DNA of 64,000 nucleotides, taken from NCBI RefSeq assembly GCF_014268505.2, contig NZ_JABWQP020000003.1:124001-188000 (forward strand), in the 5' to 3' direction. The notes under the pieces are model-generated. The model was not told the DNA's origin. It worked only from the letters and a program-made list of their open reading frames with translations, and did no database searches. Source of the DNA: Pseudomonas khorasanensis. Lineage in GTDB: Bacteria > Pseudomonadota > Gammaproteobacteria > Pseudomonadales > Pseudomonadaceae. The translations under genes and the position numbers were made by a program. Shown in pieces: positions 19,913 through 27,173 of the stretch. Position 1 is the first letter of the stretch, and every line of letters starts with the position of its first letter.

Positions 19913-20263
19913 CTGAAGCCTCCCGCCCGTTCCGTGAATAGGGGTAGACCGAGATTGCCGGGGAATTGCTTCCGAGGGAAGGCAATCGAAAAGAAAAAAT
20001 CGCTAAATTGATTGAAGGGCCGAATCGGAGGTTAGGTTGCGAATACCTACAAAAAATATTCATCAATAACAATGAATTGTCGGCGCCCAATGAATCACCT
20101 CACAAGCGTATAGATATTTTCCTACATAGACCCGAATTTAATCATGCATTACTACAGGAAGCGTCTGAATTGAAGTTATTTCATTCCTCGCTAGGATTCG
20201 TAACGTAACACTTCAATAACATCCGCCATCAAGGCAGACACTAACTCACGTGAAGGCAAAAAT
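19913..20263. other. Left boundary and upstream region of the AT-rich island
   Basis: A 351-base interval between the CoA-transferase-like gene and the candidate precursor. Composition falls sharply after about 19985. An 80-codon open frame (19966-20208) lies here, but it has no good ribosome binding site, no Cys-rich core and no family resemblance, so it is not called. I see no tRNA, integrase or direct repeat that would mark an insertion site. Confidence 0.5.
20170..20197 (+). promoter_or_regulatory. Possible sigma-70 promoter for the lanthipeptide-like genes
   Basis: TTGAAG and TAGGAT are separated by 16 bases, about 65 bases before the precursor ATG. The two hexamers are imperfect and AT-rich DNA yields such matches often, so this is only a candidate. 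Confidence 0.3.
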
Positions 20264-20446
20264 ATGGAAATCGACTTCCTGGCAATTCGTCGTGCTCGCG
20301 CACGCATTTTAAACTCATCGACACCTATCTCAACTTTGGCAATTCAAGCATTCAGTAACTTGAGTGCAGCAAGCAGCGGGTCGCGCCCATGCACTAGCTG
20401 CTGCTCACAATGTTGGCAAGGATGCTGCTACGCAACCTATATGTAG
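20264..20446 (+). CDS. Candidate lanthipeptide precursor peptide (LanA-like)
   Basis: A 60-residue peptide with ATG preceded by GAAGG at good spacing. Residues 1-40 are Cys-free and resemble a leader (MEIDFLAIRRARARILNSST ... AFSNLSAASSGS). The last 20 residues, RPCTSCCSQCWQGCCYATYM, hold six Cys, two Ser and two Thr. A GS pair before RPC is a plausible leader cleavage point, as class II leaders often end in GG, GA or GS. The gene directly precedes and overlaps a lanM-type gene, the usual place for a class II precursor. Unlike typical class II leaders it is basic near the N-terminus (RRARAR). Cys outnumber Ser/Thr in the core, so disulfides or free thiols would remain besides any lanthionines. 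I know of no named relative; the call rests on context and composition. Confidence 0.7.
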   Translation: MEIDFLAIRRARARILNSSTPISTLAIQAFSNLSAASSGSRPCTSCCSQCWQGCCYATYM

Positions 20447-23409
20447 TTATAAGTGGGGCGGCACTCGAACTGAGTAGCCTCCCTCACCTATTGAAGGATC
20501 AAACATTGAAAACCCCTATAGATTTCTTAAGTGAAACGACGAGTCCCGAGCGCAGCTACACCACTGACTGTCCAGTCTGGCCCTACCTGTCTTATTACAT
20601 CTTCCAGATCGAAAAAAATCTTTCACAGCTATGCGAAGACGATGAAGCGTTCAAATCAGCTGTTATAAATGGCTTCGTGACCAACCTTGCAGCAAGAATT
20701 ACTAACGCCGCCAACAATGTCTTGATAACGGAAAAGCTGGTATTCGAAAAAACGACATGCAACAAGGTGGAGACTCCCGCATACTTCACTTTGGTTAGTG
20801 AAAATAAAAACTACCTCTTCGAAATCATTAACGCTTATCCCGAACTTGACCGAGTCCTAACCAAACTTTCAAACAATTTTGTTGAATTCACGATACAGTT
20901 AATTAAAGCTTTCGTCGATGACAGGAAAGACATCAGCACGAAATTCAACATACCAACCGGGGCCCAGCTTTCCGCTATTGAGGTTTCATCTAGCGAAACT
21001 CATAATGGATCCAGAACCATTTGTACGCTCTCCTTTGATTCCATCAAGGTAATTTACAAACCGAGAAATCTGGAACTTGAAGCCGAAGCATCTGATTTGC
21101 TGCTGTATTTGAGCAATGCGGCTGGAGATGATTACCAAAACTGGAAAATACCAAGGTACCTTGTAAAAAAAGAACATGGTTGGTCAGAACATACACCTCA
21201 AACGCAGGCAGAAAGCGAAGACGAAGTTTCTTCTTACTTTAAAAGAGCTGGATTTCTTCTAGGTTACTGCACCACCTTTATGGCGACTGATATTACCTCT
21301 GACAATTTGATCGCACATGGTTCATGTCCCATTCCAATCGACCTCGAAACCATTTTCTACAGCACTCTAAACATTGACACCATCCCAAAAGAAGTACGCT
21401 GGAATGTCACCCAAACAAGCATACTTCCAAACTGGACCTGGAAAGGCACAGATGGTATCGGTGTAGACCTGAGCGCATTAGGTGGACTATCGGAGCAATA
21501 TGTCAGCCTAAACCTCTATCAACATTTAGAAGACGAGAATGGACATAGCCAGTTTGGCATGGACGGAGTGAAAATATTCCCAAACCAAAACGTTCTATAC
21601 CTCAATGGAAAACCGGCACTGCCGTGGAACTACGAAAAAGAAATCATTGAAGGCTTGAACACGTTATTTTCTGTTGTGTGTAATGAAAAGGCTTCAATCA
21701 TCGAAACTATTGGCTCACTCCGAGGACGAAGAAACAGGTATATCCCGAGACCGACCGCAACATACCATTATGCCATCCAGTGTTCGTTGCATGCGACCTT
21801 AATGCGGTGCACTAAAAAACGTACAGCCTTCTTGGAGAACATTCTTAATAATGACACCGCCCCTGCCATAGGTTTTCTTAACGCAGAGATTGCCGCTTGC
21901 TTGGATTTAGACGTACCGTTTGCTCAAGGACAAACCGGGGCCCTTGAATTCTATGAACCAAGATACGACGGCTGTGGATACCTAGATAGTAATGATTATA
22001 TAAACGGGATAGACAACAGCGTTCAATACGTCAAAACCATAAGCAAAAATAGAATTGCATTTGAAGAAAAATTGACTGCAAATACTCTATTGGCAATGAG
22101 AAACATGTATGAGCACGGGAATAAGCTGACAGACCACACGTTCATACAACACGATGACCTGAACGACCCTCGCTATTCAAGCATAGACGCGATCATTAAC
22201 AAAATCAGATCATCATCAGAGATCAATTCGAAACTGATCAATGAAATGTTAAGCACTGAAATTTCTAGTAACGGGCTTTGGCTAGGATTTCATTCATCAC
22301 CTGGCGGTTACATGGAATTCTCCGAGCTAGGAGACGATTTCTACTATGGACTGTCTGGTATTCTCTACGGCTGCGCAGTCGCCGCTAGCCGCAGCAGCGC
22401 TGTAGATAACGATTGCTACAGCAGAATAAACCAAAAACTTTCGAATAAAGGGACGCACTTAGGTGGATTTCACTTCGGTTTATCCTCTGCAATTATACCG
22501 CTATTGATAAGCTTGGACTATTTCTGTGACGAAAGAGAAAGTGAACTACTAGAACTCTACAAAAGATACGTCGAAGATGTCCTTACTGAACCATGGTGGC
22601 AGAAATTTTTCTGGGGTTCAGACTTTCTGTCAGGTATGTTCGGCACTCTAAACGTATTAACACATCTCTTCAGCCTAACGAAAGACTCACACTTCTCTCA
22701 TTTAGCCAAGTCCTTGTACGAAAAGATAGAAACAGAACTCTCGCCTATAGCTGGGAAAAAGCTAACGTCATTCGATAATGCAGTTACAACGAGAAGCGAT
22801 GCCTTATTGAGCGGCCTGTCTCATGGAATCATGGGCTGCGCATATTCATTATTTTATTTCAACGCCCTCATTGCAAAAAAAGATTCAGTTAATGAGTTGT
22901 TCTTGGGATTTCTATCTTGGGAGCTTGACGAATATGATGAAGCAATTGAAAACTGGCATGACTATAGAAAACGTTCAGCATCAAGTGCAGGCGAGTTCTC
23001 ATGGAGCCATGGGTTGCCAGGAAACTACTTGATAATTGACTACTTCGCTAAAAACGGGGTGCAACAGGCAATAGATTTCCTAGCGAAAAACCCATCCACA
23101 ACTGTATTTTCATACTGTAATCTAGAAAAAAGAAAGCGTCCTATCAACGATTCCTTATGTCATGGCGCTTATGGAATCCTCAATATCATAAAAAAGCTTT
23201 CACCAGAATCGCTAAATGATCCAAAGGTATTTCTATGGTCAAATATCATTAACCTAAGTGAGCAAAACAGCAAAGCACTTAGAACAAAAACTGCAGATCC
23301 TTTAGGTTTGTGGATCGGACGAGTGGGGGCACTAATCGGATCTATTGCGCTAATCGAACATGACTATGAATTTCCATTCCTCCCCCACCAAATGAAATTC
23401 TTAAAATGA
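20410..23409 (+). CDS. lanM: Class II lanthipeptide synthetase, LanM type (divergent active sites)
   Basis: Up to 999 residues from ATG 20410. ATG 20422 is also possible; neither has a well-spaced ribosome binding site, and the gene overlaps the precursor out of frame. The N-terminal two thirds is the LanM dehydratase (DUF4135): VIYKPRNLELEAE around Lys217, ATDITSDNLIA near 292-302, PIDLETIF with Asp311, and RYIPRPTATYH around Arg447/Thr449. The C-terminal third is LanC-like: SGLSHGIMG (His805), FSWSHGLPG (Ser866-His867) and SLCHGAYG (Cys917-His918). LanM proteins phosphorylate and eliminate Ser/Thr of the precursor, then add Cys thiols to form lanthionines. Two expected residues differ: Thr296 stands where TDxHxxN has His, and Ser866 where WCHG has the first zinc-ligand Cys. 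Composition is AT-rich (22 G+C in 21001-21060). Family assignment is firm; activity is uncertain. Confidence 0.88.
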   Translation: MLARMLLRNLYVVISGAALELSSLPHLLKDQTLKTPIDFLSETTSPERSYTTDCPVWPYLSYYIFQIEKNLSQLCEDDEAFKSAVINGFVTNLAARITNAANNVLITEKLVFEKTTCNKVETPAYFTLVSENKNYLFEIINAYPELDRVLTKLSNNFVEFTIQLIKAFVDDRKDISTKFNIPTGAQLSAIEVSSSETHNGSRTICTLSFDSIKVIYKPRNLELEAEASDLLLYLSNAAGDDYQNWKIPRYLVKKEHGWSEHTPQTQAESEDEVSSYFKRAGFLLGYCTTFMATDITSDNLIAHGSCPIPIDLETIFYSTLNIDTIPKEVRWNVTQTSILPNWTWKGTDGIGVDLSALGGLSEQYVSLNLYQHLEDENGHSQFGMDGVKIFPNQNVLYLNGKPALPWNYEKEIIEGLNTLFSVVCNEKASIIETIGSLRGRRNRYIPRPTATYHYAIQCSLHATLMRCTKKRTAFLENILNNDTAPAIGFLNAEIAACLDLDVPFAQGQTGALEFYEPRYDGCGYLDSNDYINGIDNSVQYVKTISKNRIAFEEKLTANTLLAMRNMYEHGNKLTDHTFIQHDDLNDPRYSSIDAIINKIRSSSEINSKLINEMLSTEISSNGLWLGFHSSPGGYMEFSELGDDFYYGLSGILYGCAVAASRSSAVDNDCYSRINQKLSNKGTHLGGFHFGLSSAIIPLLISLDYFCDERESELLELYKRYVEDVLTEPWWQKFFWGSDFLSGMFGTLNVLTHLFSLTKDSHFSHLAKSLYEKIETELSPIAGKKLTSFDNAVTTRSDALLSGLSHGIMGCAYSLFYFNALIAKKDSVNELFLGFLSWELDEYDEAIENWHDYRKRSASSAGEFSWSHGLPGNYLIIDYFAKNGVQQAIDFLAKNPSTTVFSYCNLEKRKRPINDSLCHGAYGILNIIKKLSPESLNDPKVFLWSNIINLSEQNSKALRTKTADPLGLWIGRVGALIGSIALIEHDYEFPFLPHQMKFLK

Positions 23410-23419
23410 AAAAAACAAC

Positions 23420-24286
23420 GTGATTCTTTGCGGCTTTGGAGTGGGCATTGCGATTCTAACAAGTGCATCACCTTATTTAATCGGCAACTCGATAAATTTG
23501 TATTTAGCAAGCGACAGCTTTTATTTATATGCGCTCGCAGGCGCTTCTATCTTCATTATCGCCATTACCCCAATTAAGCTCGCAGCTAATATCTATCTAC
23601 AGAAAACCGCGTCCCAGACAAGATTTAGTCTAAAAAAGACAATCCTGACCCACGTACTTAACACAAGCTTCGGGCCTACGGTAAAACCAGGTGAGCGGAT
23701 CGAACTAATCGATGGCGACGTTGACGGCTCGATGTATCTATATCATTCATTATATTTTGATATTTCATTAAACTGCAGCATCATCATCGTTGCGCTTCTC
23801 ATAACTTCCAACTACCACCCACTTTTGGCGCTCGCGCCTCTAAGCGGTCTCCTTTATGCTTCAATTGCATACCTTGCAACTCGAAAAAGAAGCAACTCCT
23901 TATATACAGCCTATGTCAAAGACAACACCGTAATAGTCGGCGCTATCTGTGAGCATTTATACGATTCAAAACCATACACTGACAGGATCAAGCTAGACAT
24001 AAAAAATATTGAACGCCTCGCTTTTCGCTCAAGCCTCAAAGCATCGACTTTCGAATCAATCTCAGGTTCATGTTATCCGGTGGCGATAGTAGTTTTATTT
24101 TTTGTGTCGGCCCATCTGCTAAGCGTCGGCGATTCTAATATAGGGAGTATTTTTGCCTCAGCCATTTACCTTGAGCGTGTGCTGAGCCCGACGATGTCGA
24201 TGATATCCATCTACTACTCAAGCAGAGAGGCATCTTACAGACGTAGTCGAATTCGCAGCTACGAACTACAGCATGAGGGGCATTAA
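23420..24286 (+). CDS. ABC exporter transmembrane domain protein, no ATPase domain (1)
   Basis: A 288-residue membrane protein from GTG 23420, eleven bases after the lanM stop. It shows five or six hydrophobic helices in the type IV ABC exporter pattern, with the cytoplasmic loop-like NIYLQKTASQTRFSLKKTILTHVLNTSF after the second helix and a final YLERVLSPTMSMISIYYSSREASYRRSRIRSYE segment where exporters pass into the nucleotide-binding domain. There the protein ends: no Walker A or signature motif follows, and there is no N-terminal C39 peptidase. With the next gene it could form a heterodimeric translocation pore for the modified peptide. The in-frame ATG at 23406 belongs to another frame and stops at once. 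No closer family is recognised. Confidence 0.65.
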   Translation: MILCGFGVGIAILTSASPYLIGNSINLYLASDSFYLYALAGASIFIIAITPIKLAANIYLQKTASQTRFSLKKTILTHVLNTSFGPTVKPGERIELIDGDVDGSMYLYHSLYFDISLNCSIIIVALLITSNYHPLLALAPLSGLLYASIAYLATRKRSNSLYTAYVKDNTVIVGAICEHLYDSKPYTDRIKLDIKNIERLAFRSSLKASTFESISGSCYPVAIVVLFFVSAHLLSVGDSNIGSIFASAIYLERVLSPTMSMISIYYSSREASYRRSRIRSYELQHEGH

Positions 24287-24289
24287 ATT

Positions 24290-25171
24290 ATGTTTATATG
24301 TCTGCGAAAAAATCTGATCGTTTTTTTTCTTTCGGTCACTTGCCTCTCGTTAGCAGCCGCATGTCAATTATTAATACCCTCGGTCATCGCCAAAAGCCTG
24401 ACGGCTCTAACCACTGGGGCTATTAGCGCTGGTTTTTACTTTGTCCTTATTGCCGTTTTCTTAACCAAGCTTTCAACGCAAACTCTGGGCAACTCCTTGG
24501 CGACGCTCATGGAAGCGAGATCCCGTTTTTTACTTATCAACTTCATTGTGCATGACGAACGGCCCTCTTCATTATGCTCTCGCGTAACGATGATAAAAGA
24601 AGATGCGGAGAAAATTGCTTCCGTCATTCATGACGCAATCCATCTCATCGGCTCTTGCATTTTGACATTCTCCTCAGCCTATCTCCTGCTTAAGGAAAAC
24701 ATTTACTTTCTCCTGCCGATCGCTTCAATTGTGATATTGACGTGTGGGCAATTGAGGTACGCAAAACCTGTGATCCAACGTCTATATGAAGCCGAAATGT
24801 CGAAGGAAGAAATGTATAAGGAGTCGCTCATAAAAATATTCAACTTATCCAGCCACGACGAGCAAACAAAAATTGAATTTGCTAGAAGTTGCGGATATTT
24901 GAAGGACACCGTACGAGCGCATTACAAATATCAGAGGGAGAGTACCATTCAGTCCTTCTGGCCGGAACTGGCTATCTCGGCGGGGACGGTATCGGTCATT
25001 TTGTTCAGCGCGACTGCCACGCCGGAACTGTTTGGCGAGCGGCTCATTGCCTGTCTTGGCTATATTGGGATCTTTACCATGGCGAGCACGAGTTCGATAA
25101 GACTCGGCATAACAATGATAGGAGTGCAGGTATCCATCACCAGGATATTCAGAGGGCATCGGTATGAATGA
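24290..25171 (+). CDS. ABC exporter transmembrane domain protein, no ATPase domain (2)
   Basis: A 293-residue membrane protein starting three bases after the previous stop. Hydrophobic helices lie near residues 8-30, 42-62, 118-136, 138-156 and 228-270. The C-terminal LIACLGYIGIFTMASTSSIRLGITMIGVQVSITRIFRG closely resembles the last helix of ABC exporter transmembrane domains just before the ATPase, and as in the previous gene the chain stops there. G+C content changes inside the gene: 23 of 60 bases at 24841-24900 against 37 of 60 at 24961-25020. The stop overlaps the next ATG by eight bases. It is probably the second half of a heterodimeric exporter, inferred from the pairing and not from a known family member. 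Confidence 0.65.
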   Translation: MFICLRKNLIVFFLSVTCLSLAAACQLLIPSVIAKSLTALTTGAISAGFYFVLIAVFLTKLSTQTLGNSLATLMEARSRFLLINFIVHDERPSSLCSRVTMIKEDAEKIASVIHDAIHLIGSCILTFSSAYLLLKENIYFLLPIASIVILTCGQLRYAKPVIQRLYEAEMSKEEMYKESLIKIFNLSSHDEQTKIEFARSCGYLKDTVRAHYKYQRESTIQSFWPELAISAGTVSVILFSATATPELFGERLIACLGYIGIFTMASTSSIRLGITMIGVQVSITRIFRGHRYE

Positions 25172-25883
25172 GTTGTTTATCCAGCAAATACGCCTGAAGC
25201 CAGACATAACGGTGGCTGACTTTTTACATAATCTATTTCCGCTTGAGTTCAGCAGCTCAATAACTGTTTTTATTGGAGAAAATGGCTCTGGAAAATCCAC
25301 TTTACTTGAAGCTCTCGCCATAAAAATGGGGTGCAATCCGGAAGGCGGTGGCAAGAATTTCAATTTCTCGACTGAGAACACCCATTCGAGATTGCACGAA
25401 ACCCTGACGCTTTCTAGAGGCTACCGGAGGGAAAAGGACGTTTTTTTCTACCGCGCAGAAACCTTCTATAACTTGAACACCGCGATTCGCAAGCTTGATG
25501 CGGAGGCGAGCTTTGATCCCGAAATCAAGACCTATTACGGCGGCGTGGACATGCATTGCCTATCGCATGGTGAAGCCATGGAGGCGCTGTTCCAACACCG
25601 ATTCAAAGACCAGGGACTGTACGTTCTCGATGAACCAGAGGCGTCGCTATCTCCGTTGAGGCAATTGGTGTTTATCAACCGGGTAATGGAGCTGGCGCAC
25701 AAGGGCGCGCAATTCATTATCGCTACCCACTCTCCCCTCATCATGTCTATTCCGGGCTGCGATCTAAGGCAGATATCGAAAGGGCGCTGCGAGCAAATAG
25801 CCCCCGAAGATACGGACGCTTATACTGTGTACAAAGCCGTGCTCAACTCTGCCGGCGCCTATATCACGAGAAACATGCAGTGA
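25164..25883 (+). CDS. ABC-type AAA_21-like ATPase (COG3910-like)
   Basis: A 239-residue soluble ATPase. Walker A is FIGENGSGKSTLLEALA near residue 37, the ABC-like signature is CLSHGEAMEALFQHRF near 128, Walker B is GLYVLDEPEASLSP near 155, and the switch His lies in IIATHSPLIM near 188. The central YRAETFYNLNTAIRKLD block is typical of stand-alone predicted ATPases of the COG3910 type, not of exporter-fused nucleotide-binding domains. The start overlaps the preceding transporter gene by eight bases and has GAGGG upstream, so translation is coupled. It may energise the two membrane halves, or it may be an older resident gene caught in the operon: its G+C content (30 of 60 bases at 25621-25680) is higher than that of lanM. 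Confidence 0.8.
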   Translation: MNELFIQQIRLKPDITVADFLHNLFPLEFSSSITVFIGENGSGKSTLLEALAIKMGCNPEGGGKNFNFSTENTHSRLHETLTLSRGYRREKDVFFYRAETFYNLNTAIRKLDAEASFDPEIKTYYGGVDMHCLSHGEAMEALFQHRFKDQGLYVLDEPEASLSPLRQLVFINRVMELAHKGAQFIIATHSPLIMSIPGCDLRQISKGRCEQIAPEDTDAYTVYKAVLNSAGAYITRNMQ

Positions 25884-25896
25884 TAATGCAGACACA

Positions 25897-25922
25897 AAAA
25901 AACCGTCCGAAGACGGTTTTTT
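25897..25922. terminator. Bidirectional terminator at the right edge of the island
   Basis: aaaaaaccgtc and gacggtttttt pair around a four-base loop, 13 bases after the ATPase stop and 16 bases past the convergent cycB stop. It can end both transcripts. Confidence 0.88.
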
Positions 25923-25938
25923 CCATCAGAAGCCAGGC

Positions 25939-26367
25939 TTATTTCAAGCCGGACATTTCCTGGATCGCGCCTTTGAGCTCTTCATCCGAGCAATCGGCGC
26001 AGGTGCCTTTTGGCGGCATGGCGTTGACGCCGGTGATGGCCTTGGCGAGGATGCCGTCGAGGCCGCCCTGGTGATCGGCGCGCTCTTTCCAGGCGGCGGT
26101 GTCGCCGATTTTCGGCGCGCCCAGCAGGCCAGTACCGTGGCAAGCGTTGCAGTGCTTGGCAATCACGTCTTTAGGTGCCTTCGCCCCGCCACCGCCGCCA
26201 GCGGTTGCAGCCACTTCCATGCCCTTGCATTCCTGCCCTTGAACACACACCTGGCCGACCGGCTCGAGGCGTTTGGCAATGTCGTCATTCGTCGCAGCTT
26301 GAGCGCTGACAGCCCAGAGGGCCAGTACGGTTGCTGGTGCAGCCAGCATTTTCATAATTAGGTTCAC
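25939..26367 (-). CDS. cycB: Cytochrome c5
   Basis: A 142-residue secreted c-type cytochrome. It has an N-terminal signal peptide (LAAPATVLALWAVSAQA), a Gly-rich linker, and a single haem site HCNACHGTGLLGAPKIGD with Met as the likely sixth ligand in GVNAMPPKG. The CADCSDEEL segment supplies the extra Cys pair typical of the c5 family. It carries electrons in the periplasm. The start is GTG with GAGGG upstream; the ATG four codons later is an alternative. It marks the return to conserved core gene order. Confidence 0.92.
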   Translation of the reverse strand: MNLIMKMLAAPATVLALWAVSAQAATNDDIAKRLEPVGQVCVQGQECKGMEVAATAGGGGGAKAPKDVIAKHCNACHGTGLLGAPKIGDTAAWKERADHQGGLDGILAKAITGVNAMPPKGTCADCSDEELKGAIQEMSGLK

Positions 26368-26536
26368 GCGTTCACCCTCAATGGTGGCTATTCACGCCTG
26401 CGGCCACGGTTCGCAGGCGGGCGCAAGTATAGCGGGTAGCCCGCCACACTGAAACAACCCCATGGTTAAAGGGGTCTTGTTGCGCATCGGTAAAACGGTC
26501 CGGGTGCCTGCGGCCTGATGGCCTGGCGCCTCTTGG

Positions 26537-27085
26537 TTAGAAATTCGCCGGCGTGGCTGCGCTGATTAGTCGCGCAGGCAAGTCGAACGGATTACGGAAA
26601 CGATGCGGCTTGGTACTTTCAAAATAGTAGCTGTCGCCGGCTTCGAGGATAAAAGTTTCAAGGCCCACCACCAGTTCCAGGCGACCTTCCACGACTATCC
26701 CGGTTTCCTCGCCCTCATGGGTGAGCATTTCTTCGCCGGTATCGGCGCCAGGCGGGTAGATTTCGTTGAGGAAGGCGATGGCGCGGCTAGGGTGCGCGCG
26801 GCCGACCAGTTTCATGGTCACGGCGCCGTCGGAGATATCGATCAGCTCGTTGGCCTTGTAGACGATCTGGGTCGGTTTTTCCTGCAGGATTTCTTCCGAG
26901 AAGAACTCGACCATCGACATCGGAATTCCGCTGAGCACCTTTCTCAGCGAACTGATCGAGGGGCTGACGCTGTTCTTTTCGATCATCGAAATGGTGCTGT
27001 TGGTGACGCCCGCGCGTTTGGCGAGTTCACGCTGGGAAAGCCCTTTGAGCTTGCGGATCGATTGCAGTCGTTCACCGACGTCCAA
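26537..27085 (-). CDS. pauR: XRE-cupin transcriptional regulator PauR/PuuR type
   Basis: A 182-residue regulator. The Xre-type helix-turn-helix lies at residues 8-60 (LKGLSQRELAKRAGVTNSTISMIEK), and a cupin effector domain at about 105-180 (GEETGIVVEGRLELVVG). In P. aeruginosa the gene between cycB and dadX encodes PauR, the repressor of gamma-glutamylated polyamine catabolism genes that responds to putrescine and cadaverine. The same position here, with a polyamine-type oxidase and an aldehyde dehydrogenase in the next 15 kb, fits that role. The symbol is assigned by family and position. Confidence 0.85.
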   Translation of the reverse strand: MDVGERLQSIRKLKGLSQRELAKRAGVTNSTISMIEKNSVSPSISSLRKVLSGIPMSMVEFFSEEILQEKPTQIVYKANELIDISDGAVTMKLVGRAHPSRAIAFLNEIYPPGADTGEEMLTHEGEETGIVVEGRLELVVGLETFILEAGDSYYFESTKPHRFRNPFDLPARLISAATPANF

Positions 27086-27173
27086 GGCGGGAGCCTCCTG
27101 ATGTTGTAAGAATATCGAGCGTTATCATGGCGACAGCGTTCAGTATTTACAACACTCCAGGCCCCCATCTGCC

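Noticed and set aside
19966..20208. 80-codon open frame before the precursor gene
   Set aside because: No convincing ribosome binding site, no Cys-rich core, no family resemblance, and it straddles the composition boundary. It is more likely promoter DNA than a second precursor.
24889..25167. 92-codon open frame inside the second transporter gene
   Set aside because: It is an out-of-frame shadow; the in-frame protein carries a typical ABC exporter C-terminal helix over the same bases.
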